From assembly GCF_000585375.1 (NCBI RefSeq), contig NZ_KK073874.1, positions 5,115,251 to 5,179,250 of the forward strand: a DNA stretch of 64,000 nt. The letters run 5' to 3'. The stretch comes from Cryptosporangium arvum DSM 44712 (GTDB lineage: Bacteria; Actinomycetota; Actinomycetes; Mycobacteriales; Cryptosporangiaceae). The notes under the pieces are model-generated. The model saw nothing but the letters and a program-made list of their open reading frames with translations. It ran no database searches and had not been told where the DNA came from. Both the position numbers and the translations under genes were made by a program. How positions within the stretch are numbered: the first letter of the stretch is position 1; the number at the start of each line of letters is the position of its first letter. Shown here one piece after another: positions 32,742 through 41,402 of this stretch.

Positions 32742-34928
32742 TCAGACGAGTTTCCACAGGCGGACCGTGCCGTCGGTGCTCGCCGTCACCACGTGGGTGC
32801 CGTTCGCGGTGAACGCGGCCGCGCTCACCGGCGCGCTCGCGGGCAGGCGCACCTCCGCCCCCGTCCGCTTGCCGGTCGACGCGTCCCACCAGCGCACGAC
32901 GTTCCCGGCGCAGGTGATCAAGGCGTCGGAGTCCCGGCTGAAGCCCAGCGCGATGCTCAGATCGGTGGGGCCGGGGTCGATCGCCGGGCCCACCGGCCGG
33001 CCGGACTGGGCGTCCCACAGCTGCACCGCGTTCTTGAAGCCGCCGGAGACGAGACGGCTGCCGTCGGGGCTGAAGGCCAGGCTGGTCGTGACCGCGCCGC
33101 CGCGGTTGGACTGGAACACCACCTGCTGGTGGCTGCCGGCGTTCCACAGGCGCACCCCGTCGTCGGCGGCGGTGGCGATACGGGTTCCGGTGGGGGCGAA
33201 TGCGATCGCGGCGATCGGGGACGTGTGGCCGCGCAGCGGCGGGTCGGAGGGCTCGACGGTGATCGCGTTCCAGATCCGGACGACGCCGTCCGCGCCGCCG
33301 GCGGCCATCGTCGCGCCGTCCTGGTCGAAGGCGACCGCGATGGTCTTCTCCGGTCCGACGGGGACGGTGGCGCCGGCTTCCCGGCCGGTGCCGGGATCCC
33401 ACTGGTGCAGGACGCCGTCCTGGCCGCCGGTGAGGAGCACGCCGCCGCTGGGGCCGGCGAGCGTGGGGTCGTCGTCGACGACGAAGGCCGCCGCCCAGAC
33501 CGCGGTGTCCGTGCCTCCCAGGGGGCCGACCTGGCGTTCGGTGGCCGGATCCCAGACCGACACGTCGCCGCCGGTGGTGATCCAGGCGACGTGGGTGGCG
33601 TCGCCGTCGATCGCGACGCGTTCGGCGATCGACCGGCCGGCGGTGAACTCGCCGAGGAGGGTGGCGCTGTGTTCGGCCGTCGCGGTCTTCTGCGCGGTCG
33701 CCGTGGTGGCGGTGTGGGAGGCGTCCGCGGAGCGGTCGGCGTTGAGCACGAGGGTCGCCGCGGTGGCGGTCGCGACCACGACGACAGCGGCCGCACCGGC
33801 CAGCATCGCGCGTCGCCGACCGGCCGGGACCCGGGGCTCCGGCCGCGGCGACTCGTCCCGGTCCCCGGTCCGCACCCAGTCCGGATCCCCACCCGTACCC
33901 CCGCCGGAGACCACCGGCAGCGGCGGCAACGGTTCGTCGCCGAGCAGCACCGTCCGGGACGACGGCGGCACCGGCGTGTCGCTCCGGCCCCGGCCGGGCT
34001 CCCGCGGCGGGACCCGGGACTCGTTCAGTTCGCGCCACGGGCCGCGCTGGTACAGCAGCGCGCCGTCGATGCGCAGCGGAACCCCGGAGCGGGTGATCCA
34101 GTCGCCGCCGAGGTCCTCTTCGGCCGCGTTCACGAGCTCGACGGCGAGGCCCCGCGCCGAATCCGGCCGTGCCGCCGGGTCCTTCTCCAGTAGACGCTCC
34201 ACCAGCGCGGCCAGCGCCGGCGGCGCACCCTCCAGCGGCTCCGGCGGCATCGACAGGTGGTGGTGCAGCAACCCGGGTAACGACAGCCCCACCGGGAACG
34301 GCGACTTCCCGGACAGCAGCTCGTAGAACGTCACGCCGAGCGCGTACAGGTCGGTGGCCGGCCCGATCCGTCCGCCCGAGATCTGCTCGGGGGCGATGTA
34401 CCGCGGGGTCCCGACGATGTCCGCGCTGGCCGACGCGTCGGAGCCGGCGAAGAGCTTCGAGATGCCGAAGTCGCCGACCTTCAGCAGCCCCCCGGTCGTG
34501 AACAGCAGGTTCGCGGGCTTGATGTCCCGGTGCACGACGCCCTGGTGGTGCGCCACCGACAGCGCCTCGGCGACCGCGAGCATCCACGCCGACGCGACGC
34601 CCGGCGCGACCGGCTGCCCCATCCGCTCGGTGAGCGTGCCGCCGCCGAGGTGCTCGAGCACCAGCAGCAGTACCGCGTCCCCTTCGGCGTACTCGTTGAC
34701 ACGCACGATGTGCGGGTGGTCGAGCGCGGTCATCACCCGCGCCTCGTTGAGGAACCGGCGGGACGCGTCGAGGTCACGCTCGGCGACGACGAGCGCCTTC
34801 ACCGCGTGGGCCGAACCGAGACGCCGGTGCCGGGCGTGGAACACCAGCCCGTGCGCACCTCGTCCGAGCACGTCGCCGATCTCGTACTGCGGGAGGGCGA
34901 CGACCAGCTGGGCCCGATCGATGATCAC
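32742..34928 (-). CDS. Serine/threonine protein kinase with extracellular WD40 repeats
   Basis: A 728-residue membrane kinase. The kinase domain occupies about 15-275: GRGAHG loop (22-27), Lys 44 in AVKAL, HRDIKPAN (Asp 135), DFG (153-155) and GTPRYIAPE. A Pro/Arg-rich linker is followed by one membrane helix at about 375-395 and then a WD40 propeller to the end (repeats such as VRIWNA, VRLWNA, VQLWDA and VRLWKLV). The propeller is presumably an outside sensor. The GTG at 34928 is chosen because it gives the same N-terminus as the paralogous kinase at 53453 (DRAxxVxALPxYE); the ribosome site is weak. Confidence 0.93.
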   Translation of the reverse strand: MIIDRAQLVVALPQYEIGDVLGRGAHGLVFHARHRRLGSAHAVKALVVAERDLDASRRFLNEARVMTALDHPHIVRVNEYAEGDAVLLLVLEHLGGGTLTERMGQPVAPGVASAWMLAVAEALSVAHHQGVVHRDIKPANLLFTTGGLLKVGDFGISKLFAGSDASASADIVGTPRYIAPEQISGGRIGPATDLYALGVTFYELLSGKSPFPVGLSLPGLLHHHLSMPPEPLEGAPPALAALVERLLEKDPAARPDSARGLAVELVNAAEEDLGGDWITRSGVPLRIDGALLYQRGPWRELNESRVPPREPGRGRSDTPVPPSSRTVLLGDEPLPPLPVVSGGGTGGDPDWVRTGDRDESPRPEPRVPAGRRRAMLAGAAAVVVVATATAATLVLNADRSADASHTATTATAQKTATAEHSATLLGEFTAGRSIAERVAIDGDATHVAWITTGGDVSVWDPATERQVGPLGGTDTAVWAAAFVVDDDPTLAGPSGGVLLTGGQDGVLHQWDPGTGREAGATVPVGPEKTIAVAFDQDGATMAAGGADGVVRIWNAITVEPSDPPLRGHTSPIAAIAFAPTGTRIATAADDGVRLWNAGSHQQVVFQSNRGGAVTTSLAFSPDGSRLVSGGFKNAVQLWDAQSGRPVGPAIDPGPTDLSIALGFSRDSDALITCAGNVVRWWDASTGKRTGAEVRLPASAPVSAAAFTANGTHVVTASTDGTVRLWKLV

Positions 34929-35002
34929 GTCGACTGATCCCGCCTCACGGTCCGCCTTCCCCGGCCACGCCCGCCACGGTGCGCGCGCGGCTCGATTCTG
35001 CC

Positions 35003-35022
35003 CCGTGCGCACCACCGTGCGC
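35003..35022. repeat. Two GTGCGCAC boxes, 12 bases apart
   Basis: GTGCGCAC, itself a palindrome, occurs at 35003-35010 and 35015-35022 between the divergent kinase and reductase genes. It could be a regulator site for the kinase gene. Confidence 0.4.
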
Positions 35023-35025
35023 ACC

Positions 35026-35041
35026 CACCCCCCGAAAGGGG
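35026..35041. other. C6-GAAA-G6 hairpin
   Basis: Six C, GAAA and six or seven G form a short stable stem with a tetraloop, 14 bases before the SARP box. It could be a terminator-like or regulatory structure. Confidence 0.35.
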
Positions 35042-35054
35042 GTCAGGTGGCGCA

Positions 35055-35072
35055 TCGAAAGCGAATCGTAAG
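35055..35072 (+). promoter_or_regulatory. SARP binding site: TCGAAAG-N4-TCGTAAG
   Basis: Two heptamers in direct repeat separated by 4 bases (11-base period), which is the known architecture of SARP activator sites. The same sequence with C for T at the first base of each heptamer lies in front of the SARP gene at 38736. It stands 62 bases before the DHFR-like gene. Confidence 0.65.
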
Positions 35073-35133
35073 CTCGGCCGGTCAAAGTCTGAGCTGTCAG
35101 GACGAACGACACCGACTCGCTGCGGAGCACCCG

Positions 35134-35682
35134 ATGCGCAAGCTGATCAACTCGACCTACATCACCCTCGACGGCGTCATCGAGAACCCGATGTGGACCA
35201 TGCCGTACTTCGACGAGGAGGCCGGAGCGCTGGCCGGGGCCCAGACCGAGGCCGCCGACGCGATGCTGATGGGCCGCGCGACCTACGACGGGATGTTCCC
35301 GGCCTGGTCGAGCCGGGACGAGAACGACCCGACGACCGGCGCCGCGTACTTCAACTCGGTGAAGAAGTACGTCGCGTCCCGGACGCTGACGAACCCGGAG
35401 TGGCGCAACACCGAGGTGCTGGCGGGTGACCTGGTCGAGGCCGTCACCGCGCTGAAGGCGCAGGAGGGTGGCGACATCATCCAGTACGGGTTCGGCTCGG
35501 TGACCGCGGAGCTGCTCCGGGCCGGTCTCGTCGACGAGGTCCGGCTCTGGATCCACCCGGTCGTCGTCGGGGGTGCCTCGATCTCCGCTCCGCTGCCCGA
35601 CTTCACCGCGACGTTCGACCTCGTCGACACGAAAGTGTTCAAGAGCGGCGTCATCGTGGCCTCGTACGCCCCGAAGGTCTGA
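35134..35682 (+). CDS. Dihydrofolate reductase-like (RibD C-terminal) protein
   Basis: A 182-residue NADPH-dependent reductase-fold protein: LINSTYITLDGVIENP, ADAMLMGRATYDGMFPAWS, KKYVASRTL, IIQYGFGSVTAELLRAGLVDEVRLWIHPVVVGG (in parts) are the YyaP/RibD-C family blocks. Its natural substrate is not known. The ATG has GGAG 7 bases upstream. The SARP-type box upstream suggests activation by the large regulator whose gene converges on it 34 bases away. Confidence 0.88.
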   Translation: MRKLINSTYITLDGVIENPMWTMPYFDEEAGALAGAQTEAADAMLMGRATYDGMFPAWSSRDENDPTTGAAYFNSVKKYVASRTLTNPEWRNTEVLAGDLVEAVTALKAQEGGDIIQYGFGSVTAELLRAGLVDEVRLWIHPVVVGGASISAPLPDFTATFDLVDTKVFKSGVIVASYAPKV

Positions 35683-35716
35683 AGGTCGAGTGGAGGGTGA
35701 GGCCGGGAGCCCGTAC

Positions 35717-38700
35717 TCAGAGCAGAGCTCGGGCTTCCGCTGGGGTCAGCGCCGCACCCTCGGTGAGCAGAACCGTCAGGCGGGGCTCACCGAGCACGTC
35801 GGTGAGCCGGTCGGTCACCCGGTCCAGCTCGTCCTGTTCGGCCGGGGCGGGCGGCGACTCCGCGGCCACCCGGGCGGCCGCCGCCGCACCCAGCAGGCGC
35901 GCGGCGACCGGCGCGTCGCCCCGCGCCGCGGCGGCGGAGGCCAACCCCTCGAGGGCGGGCACCCCGTTGCGGGGTGAGCCCATCGGGCCCGACAGGTCGA
36001 ACGCCTCCCGGTGCAGCGCGATCGCCCCGTCGAGGTCGCCGAGCTGCTCGGTCGCGAACCCGAGCTCGATCAGCGCCATCGGCAGGAACAGCGCGGTCGC
36101 CGCCTCGGCCCTGCCCCGTTCGACGAGCTGGGTCAGGTGCTCGACGGCCAGGTCGAGCTTGCCGCCGCGGCGTGCGCCGAACCCGAGGCTGATCTGCGCG
36201 AACGCGATCGAGGCCGACGAGCCCTGGGCGAGCGCCATCCGGTAGGCCCGCTCCCCCAGCTCCTGGGCTCCGGCGTAGTCCCGGGTCTGCACGCCGAGCC
36301 AGGCCAGCCACGACAGCCGGCCGCCGACCTCGGCGGTCAGCGCGAGCTCCTCGGCCCGGCGCAGGCCCTCGCGGTGCAGCGCCGCCGCGCCCTCGAGGTC
36401 GCCGCGCACCTCGGCCAGCCCGGCCAGCCACTCGGACGCCCGCAACCAGCCCCAGCCGTCGCCCAGCTCGGTGAAGATCGCCGCGCCCCGGGTCGCGACC
36501 CGCTCCAGCTCGGCCCAGTCTTCGGTGGCATGGGCGAGCATCGCGCGGGTGCTCAGCACCGCGGCCCCGGTCCACGGGTCGTCGGTGTCCGGCAGCAGCG
36601 ACGCGGTCAGCTCCAGTTCGCTGCGCTCGATCAGCGCGTGCGCGACGAACCAGGCCGCGCGGGGGTCCTCGCAGTCGGCGACGCACGCGCGGACGTCGTC
36701 GGCGGCGACGGCGGCACCCTGCAGCAGCGCGAACCCGAGCCGCCACGGCGACGCCCGGCGCTCCTCGGCGGGCGAGCCCGGAAGGGCGAGCGCCGTGCGC
36801 GCCTCGGTGAACCGGCCGCGCAGGTACCAGTACCAGGTCAGCGCGCAGGCCAGCGGCAACCCGCCACCGGCCCCGAGGGCGGCGTGCAGGTTCGCGTCCT
36901 CGGCGTCCAGCCGGTCCAGCCACTCCCGCTGGCGCGGCCCCCGCAGCAGCGGGTCGGCCCGGGACGCCAGCGCGAGGTAATGGGCCGCGTGCCGGGCGCG
37001 GACGTCGGCGGCGTCCTCCAGCCGGGCCAGCGCGAACTCCGCGACCGACTCCAGCAGCCGGTAGCGGTCCCCGTCGAACACCACCAGCGACCGGTCGACG
37101 AGCGTCGCGAGCGTGTCGAGCGACGTGCCGCACACCTCGGACGCGGCCGGCTCCGTGCACCCGTCGCGGAACACCGCGAGCCGCGCCAGCGCCTGCTGGT
37201 CGTCGGGCGCGAGCAGGTCCCAGCTCCAGGCGATCACCGCGGTCAGCGTCCGCTGCCGGGCCGGAACGTCCCGTGTCGACGCGGTGAGCAGCGCGAACCG
37301 GTCGTCCAGGCGGGCCACGACACCGTCGAGGCCGAGCGCGCGGACCCGGGTCGCGGCGAGCTCCAGCGCGAGCGGCAGCCCGTCGAGCCGTCGGCACAGG
37401 TGGGCGACGAGCGGCGCGGTGCGTTCGTCGAGCCGGAACGTGCGCTGCTGGGCGGCCGCCCGGGCGGTGAACAGCCGGGCGGCGGCCGAGCGGCGGACCG
37501 CGTCGACGTCGTGGTCGTCGTCGGCCAGCGGCAGCGGCGGGACCTCCCAGAGGACCTCGCCGGTCAGGCCGAGCGGTTCGCGGCTGGTGGCGAGCACGGT
37601 GATCCCGGGGGCCTCGCGGAGCAGGCGCGCGACCAGCCCGGCCGCGTCCTCGACGACGTGTTCGCAGTTGTCGAGGACGATCAGCAGTTCGCGACCGCCC
37701 AGGGCGGTGAGCAGGCGGTCCGCCGGCGGGACGACCGAGCCGGTGGGCTCGGCGAGGTCCAGCGCGGCGAGCACGCGGTCGGCGACGCCGGGGTCGCCGG
37801 CCGGCAGCGGCGCCAGCTCGACCAGGCAGGCCGACGCGTGGCCGCGGGCCACCTCGGTCGCGAGCCGGGTCTTGCCGACCCCACCCGGCCCGATCAGCGT
37901 GAGCAGGCGGTGGGACGGCAGCAGCTCACGCAACTCGACCAGGGCCTCGCCGCGACCGACCAGTTCGTCCAGCCGGGCCGGCACGCTGTTGCGCACCCGC
38001 GCGGCGGGCGGCACCGGGCCGAGCGCCGCGTCCTGGGCGAGCAGCCGGCCGTGCAGCGCGACCAACTCCGGCCCGGGGTCGAGGCCGAGCTCCGAGGCGA
38101 GGTGTTCGCGCAGGTCGGCGTAGCTGTCCAGCGCCTCGGCCTGCCGCCCGGCGGCGTACAGCGCCCGCAGGTGGAGCCCGCGCAGGCCCTCGCGCAGCGG
38201 GTGCTGGGCGACGAGCGCGGACAACTCGGCGGCGACCGCGTCGTGCTCACCGCGCTCGAGCCGGGCGGCGGCCAGCCGTTCCCGGGCGACGAGACGCTGC
38301 TCGGTCAGGCGCAGCACCTCGGCGCGGACGAACTCGTGGTCGGCGACGTCGGCGTAGGCCTCGCCGCGCCACAGGCCGAGCGCCGCGGTCGGGTCGGTGC
38401 CGAGCAGCGCGGCGAACCGGTCCGCGTCGACCGCGTCGGTGCGCAGCACGTACCCCGGCGCCACCGACTCCACCAGGTCACGGCCGCCGCGCTCGGCGTC
38501 GCCCAGGGCTTTGCGCAGCTGGGAGACGCGCACCTGCAGCGCGCCGGACGCGTTCGCGGGGGCGTTCTCGCCCCAGAGGTCGTCGATCAGCCGGTCGGCG
38601 GAGACGACGTGGTTGCGGTGGGTGAGCAGGTCGGCCAGCAGGAGCCGCACCTTCGCCCCCGGGATCACCACCGGGTCACCGGCCTCCGTGGTGACCGTCA

Positions 38701-38725
38701 CCGGCCCGAGCACACCGAACCGCAC
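35717..38725 (-). CDS. AfsR/SARP-type regulator with BTAD, ATPase and TPR domains
   Basis: A 1002-residue activator. Residues 1-95 form the SARP winged helix (RFGVLGPVTV, RVSQLRKALGD, GYVLR). The bacterial activation domain spans about 100-240 (LALWRGEAYAD-like GLWRGEAYADVADHEF). An NB-ARC-like ATPase follows with Walker A GPGGVGKT (279-286), LLIVLDNCEHV as Walker B and the sensor TSREPL. TPR-like helices fill about 600 to the end. This is the SCO4426/AfsR-like class, often tuned by ATP or phosphorylation. GTG at 38725 has GGAGG 7 bases upstream. The SARP box lies just 11 bases before its start, consistent with autoregulation. Confidence 0.93.
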   Translation of the reverse strand: MRFGVLGPVTVTTEAGDPVVIPGAKVRLLLADLLTHRNHVVSADRLIDDLWGENAPANASGALQVRVSQLRKALGDAERGGRDLVESVAPGYVLRTDAVDADRFAALLGTDPTAALGLWRGEAYADVADHEFVRAEVLRLTEQRLVARERLAAARLERGEHDAVAAELSALVAQHPLREGLRGLHLRALYAAGRQAEALDSYADLREHLASELGLDPGPELVALHGRLLAQDAALGPVPPAARVRNSVPARLDELVGRGEALVELRELLPSHRLLTLIGPGGVGKTRLATEVARGHASACLVELAPLPAGDPGVADRVLAALDLAEPTGSVVPPADRLLTALGGRELLIVLDNCEHVVEDAAGLVARLLREAPGITVLATSREPLGLTGEVLWEVPPLPLADDDHDVDAVRRSAAARLFTARAAAQQRTFRLDERTAPLVAHLCRRLDGLPLALELAATRVRALGLDGVVARLDDRFALLTASTRDVPARQRTLTAVIAWSWDLLAPDDQQALARLAVFRDGCTEPAASEVCGTSLDTLATLVDRSLVVFDGDRYRLLESVAEFALARLEDAADVRARHAAHYLALASRADPLLRGPRQREWLDRLDAEDANLHAALGAGGGLPLACALTWYWYLRGRFTEARTALALPGSPAEERRASPWRLGFALLQGAAVAADDVRACVADCEDPRAAWFVAHALIERSELELTASLLPDTDDPWTGAAVLSTRAMLAHATEDWAELERVATRGAAIFTELGDGWGWLRASEWLAGLAEVRGDLEGAAALHREGLRRAEELALTAEVGGRLSWLAWLGVQTRDYAGAQELGERAYRMALAQGSSASIAFAQISLGFGARRGGKLDLAVEHLTQLVERGRAEAATALFLPMALIELGFATEQLGDLDGAIALHREAFDLSGPMGSPRNGVPALEGLASAAAARGDAPVAARLLGAAAAARVAAESPPAPAEQDELDRVTDRLTDVLGEPRLTVLLTEGAALTPAEARALL

Positions 38726-38735
38726 CGCACGTCCT

Positions 38736-38753
38736 CCGAAAGCGAACCGTAAG
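38736..38753 (+). promoter_or_regulatory. SARP binding site: CCGAAAG-N4-CCGTAAG
   Basis: Heptamer direct repeat with the same 4-base spacer (CGAA) as the box at 35055; 16 of 18 bases are identical. It lies between the SARP gene and the divergent hydrolase gene, 22 bases before the latter, so it can serve both. Confidence 0.65.
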
Positions 38754-38775
38754 AGCTCACCGTCACCGTACGGGC

Positions 38776-39522
38776 ATGGAGATCTACCACGCCGACCACG
38801 GTGCCGGGCCGCCGCTGGTGCTGATCCCGGGGGCGCTGTCGGGGATCGGCTCCTCGTTCGGCGCGATCCTGCCCCGGCTGGCGGCGACGCGCCGGGTGAT
38901 CGCGGTGGAGCTGCAGGGGCACGGGCACACGCCGGACACCGACCGCCCGCTGACCGTGGCCCACTGCGCCGACGACGTGGTCGAGCTCCTCGACCGGCTC
39001 GGGCTGCCGGACGCGGACGTGCTGGGCTGGAGCTTCGGCGCCGCGGTCGCCCTGCACCTGGGGCTCGACCACCCGGCCCGGGTGCGCCGGCTGATCCTGG
39101 CCAGCCTCAGCGTCGACCGGAGCGGCCTCCACCCGGGTGTCCTCGGCGGAGCGCTCGCCCCCGAGCACCTGCACGGCTCGGAGCTGCACGAGGAGTACCT
39201 GCGCACGGCCCCGGACCCGGGCGGGTTCGCCGGCCTGGTCGCCAAGGTCGCCGCACTCGACGCGGACCCACCGCGGTGGCCGGCCGCCCGGATCCGCGCG
39301 CTGCGCAGCCCGGCGATGCTCGTGCTCGGCGACGCGGACATCGTCCGGCCCGAGCACACGGTCGCGATGTTCCGGCTGCTCGGTGGCGGGGTTCCCGGCG
39401 ACGTCAGCGCGCTGCCCTGCTGCCGTCTCGCGATCCTGCCGGGCACGACGCACACCGGTGTGCTCGCGGCCGTCGACTGGCTGGCCCCGATGGTCGAGGA
39501 GTTTCTCAGCGAGGCCGGTTAG
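38776..39522 (+). CDS. Alpha/beta hydrolase
   Basis: A 248-residue hydrolase with oxyanion segment LIPGALSG, nucleophile elbow GWSFGA (Ser 86), acid in LGDADIVRPEH and catalytic His in GTTHTG. It probably acts on an ester, lactone or related bond; the substrate is unknown. It is divergent from the SARP gene and carries the SARP box 22 bases before its ATG, so it is a likely direct target. A purine-rich ribosome site is not clear. Confidence 0.9.
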   Translation: MEIYHADHGAGPPLVLIPGALSGIGSSFGAILPRLAATRRVIAVELQGHGHTPDTDRPLTVAHCADDVVELLDRLGLPDADVLGWSFGAAVALHLGLDHPARVRRLILASLSVDRSGLHPGVLGGALAPEHLHGSELHEEYLRTAPDPGGFAGLVAKVAALDADPPRWPAARIRALRSPAMLVLGDADIVRPEHTVAMFRLLGGGVPGDVSALPCCRLAILPGTTHTGVLAAVDWLAPMVEEFLSEAG

Positions 39523-39553
39523 CCGTGCGCCGGCGGCTCGACCTGTTCGCCCG

Positions 39554-40174
39554 TTACGGCTTCACCCCTTGACGACGCCGTAACCGCGACACGACGAAGA
39601 GCACCACGGCCAGCACGCAGGCCACGATCACCGCGTTCTGGAACGTGCCGACGACCGGCTCGACCCGGGGCCAGTTCTCGCCGAGCACGTACCCGGCGAG
39701 CACGAACGTCGTGTTCCAGAGCAGGCTGCCCAGCGTCGTGTAGAGCAGGAACACCGGCAGCGGCATCCGCTCGACCCCGGCCGGCACCGAGATCAGGCTC
39801 CGGAAGATCGGGATCATCCGTCCGAAGAAGACCGCTTTCCGGCCGTGGCGCGCGAACCACGCCTCGGTGCGGTCCAGGTCCCTCACCTGCACCAGCGGCA
39901 TCCGGGCGACGATCGTGCGCAGCCGGTCGCGGCCGAGCGCGGCGCCGATCCCGTAGAGCGCCAGCGCCCCGACGACCGAGCCCAGCGTCGTCCAGGCGAT
40001 CGCGGCGGCGAGGTTCACGTCGCCCCGGCTCGCGGCGAACCCCGCGAGCGGCAGGATGATCTCGCTCGGGATCGGCGGGAACAGGTTCTCGAGCGCGACC
40101 GCCAGCCCGGCGCCCGGCCCGCCGAGCCGCTCGACCAGGTCGGTGGCGAACTCGGTGATTCCAGTCAGCATCAT
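39554..40174 (-). CDS. DedA family membrane protein
   Basis: A 206-residue inner-membrane protein of the DedA/VTT family, related to lipid flippases. ENLFPPIPSEIILPLAGF is the N-terminal re-entrant segment with the conserved acidic residue, and FFGRMIPIFRSLISVPAG is the family Arg-containing motif. Two ATG codons start in tandem (40174 and 40171). It is followed on the other side by the frameshifted monooxygenase. Confidence 0.92.
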   Translation of the reverse strand: MMLTGITEFATDLVERLGGPGAGLAVALENLFPPIPSEIILPLAGFAASRGDVNLAAAIAWTTLGSVVGALALYGIGAALGRDRLRTIVARMPLVQVRDLDRTEAWFARHGRKAVFFGRMIPIFRSLISVPAGVERMPLPVFLLYTTLGSLLWNTTFVLAGYVLGENWPRVEPVVGTFQNAVIVACVLAVVLFVVSRLRRRQGVKP

Positions 40175-40231
40175 GCGAACGACGCTAGAAATCGGCCCCG
40201 TGCGCCACCATGCGGACGCCCGCCGACCCGC

Positions 40232-40247
40232 CTGCGGAAAACCGCAG
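40232..40247. terminator. Small hairpin after the TetX-like gene
   Basis: CTGCGG and CCGCAG flank AAAA, directly after the stop at 40250 on the minus strand. The stem is only 6 bases. Confidence 0.35.
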
Positions 40248-40249
40248 CC

Positions 40250-41324
40250 CTATCCGGCGAACAGCGCCAGCAGGCTGTGCGGGGTGTCGGCCCCGAAGAT
40301 GAGCTCGAAGTCACGCGCGGCCTCGACGCTCTCGGCCCGGCTGCGCGGGAAGAGCGCCTGCTCGTACTGGGTGAGCGCGGCCTCGGCATCGTCCGGGTGC
40401 GCGGCGAGCGCCCAGCCGAGCTCGGCGCCGTCGAGCATCGCGAGGTTGGCGCCTTCACCGTTGGGCGGCTGCAGGTGGGCGGCGTCGCCGAGCAGCGTAA
40501 CGCCCGGCGTCCGGTCCCACCGGTGCCCGATCGGCAGGGTGTGCAGGGGGCGCAGCACGGCCGGGGTGTCGCCGTCGGTGATCAGCGCGGTGAGCTCCGG
40601 CGCCCAGCCGGCGAACTCGTCGGCCACGTCGTGCGCGTCGAACCAGTCCAGCGGCCGGGTCAGCATCACGTAGGTGTGCAGGACTCCCCCGGCCTCCCGG
40701 TGGGCCTGGATCCCCTTGCCCGGCACCAGCGCGTACATCGAGCCCGCGCCGACCGCCTTCGCGGTGGCCGGGTGCCGGTCGTCGGCGTCGAACAGGTAGG
40801 TCTCGTGGACCGACGTCCCGGTGTGGACCGGCTTCTCCGCGGACACCAGCGGACGCACCCGCGACCACGCGCCGTCCGCGCCGACCAGGACGTCGGTCGT
40901 CGCGCTCGACCCGTCGGCGAACGTCAGCTCGTGCCGGCCGTCGCCGAGGGACCGGGCCGCGGTGAGCTTGTGGCCCCCAGCGGATCGTGCCTGCGGGCAG
41001 CGCGTCGATCAAGATCCGGCGCAGGTCGCCGCGGAGGATCTCCGGGCGCGACCCGGAACCCGGGTGGTCGAGCAGCACGTTCCCGTCGGGGTCGAGCACC
41101 CGCTGGGCCTCGGCGCCCTGGTGGACGTGGGCCCGGAACCGGTCTAAGAGCCCGGCGGCGCGCAGCGCCAGCTGCCCGTTGTGCGGGTGGATGTCGAGCT
41201 GACCGCCCTGGGTGCGGACGCCGGCCGAGGCGTCGGCCTCGTAGACCGTGGCCGGGATGCCGTGGACGTGCAGCACGCGGGCGAGCATCAGCCCGCCGAG
41301 ACCGGCGCCGACGATGGTGATCAT
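40250..41324 (-). pseudogene. TetX-like FAD monooxygenase interrupted by a frameshift
   Basis: The N-terminal part starts [18 protein letters not shown] (FAD site) and reads in frame to about PAGTIRWG. The C-terminal part continues in another frame: [18 protein letters not shown], then [17 protein letters not shown], and [21 protein letters not shown] as the second FAD motif. The switch falls at a run of five C (40974-40978, GGGGG on the coding strand), where one extra base would explain it. If the base is real the gene is inactive; it could also be a sequencing error or a slippage site. GAGGG is 6 bases before the ATG. It is divergent from a TetR gene across two operators. Confidence 0.75.
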
Positions 41325-41344
41325 GACAAGCCCTCGCATATCTC

Positions 41345-41359
41345 TGGATCAATGTTCCA
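41345..41359. promoter_or_regulatory. TetR operator copy 1
   Basis: TGGATCAATGTTCCA matches copy 2 at 12 of 15 positions and lies between the monooxygenase and TetR starts. An outer CTCTGG/CCAGAG pair (41342-41347 and 41362-41367) surrounds it. Confidence 0.55.
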
Positions 41360-41368
41360 GAACCAGAG

Positions 41369-41383
41369 TGGATCGTTGATCCA
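41369..41383. promoter_or_regulatory. TetR operator copy 2
   Basis: TGGATC-GTT-GATCCA is a perfect 6-base inverted repeat around 3 bases, centred 24 bases from copy 1 and 20 bases before the TetR ATG. Confidence 0.65.
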
Positions 41384-41402
41384 GACATGTCAAGATGGGA
41401 CC

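Noticed and set aside
36011-38752. 913-codon plus-strand frame opposite the SARP regulator
   Set aside because: Antisense shadow rich in Arg, Gln and Gly; the minus strand has clear SARP and ATPase motifs.
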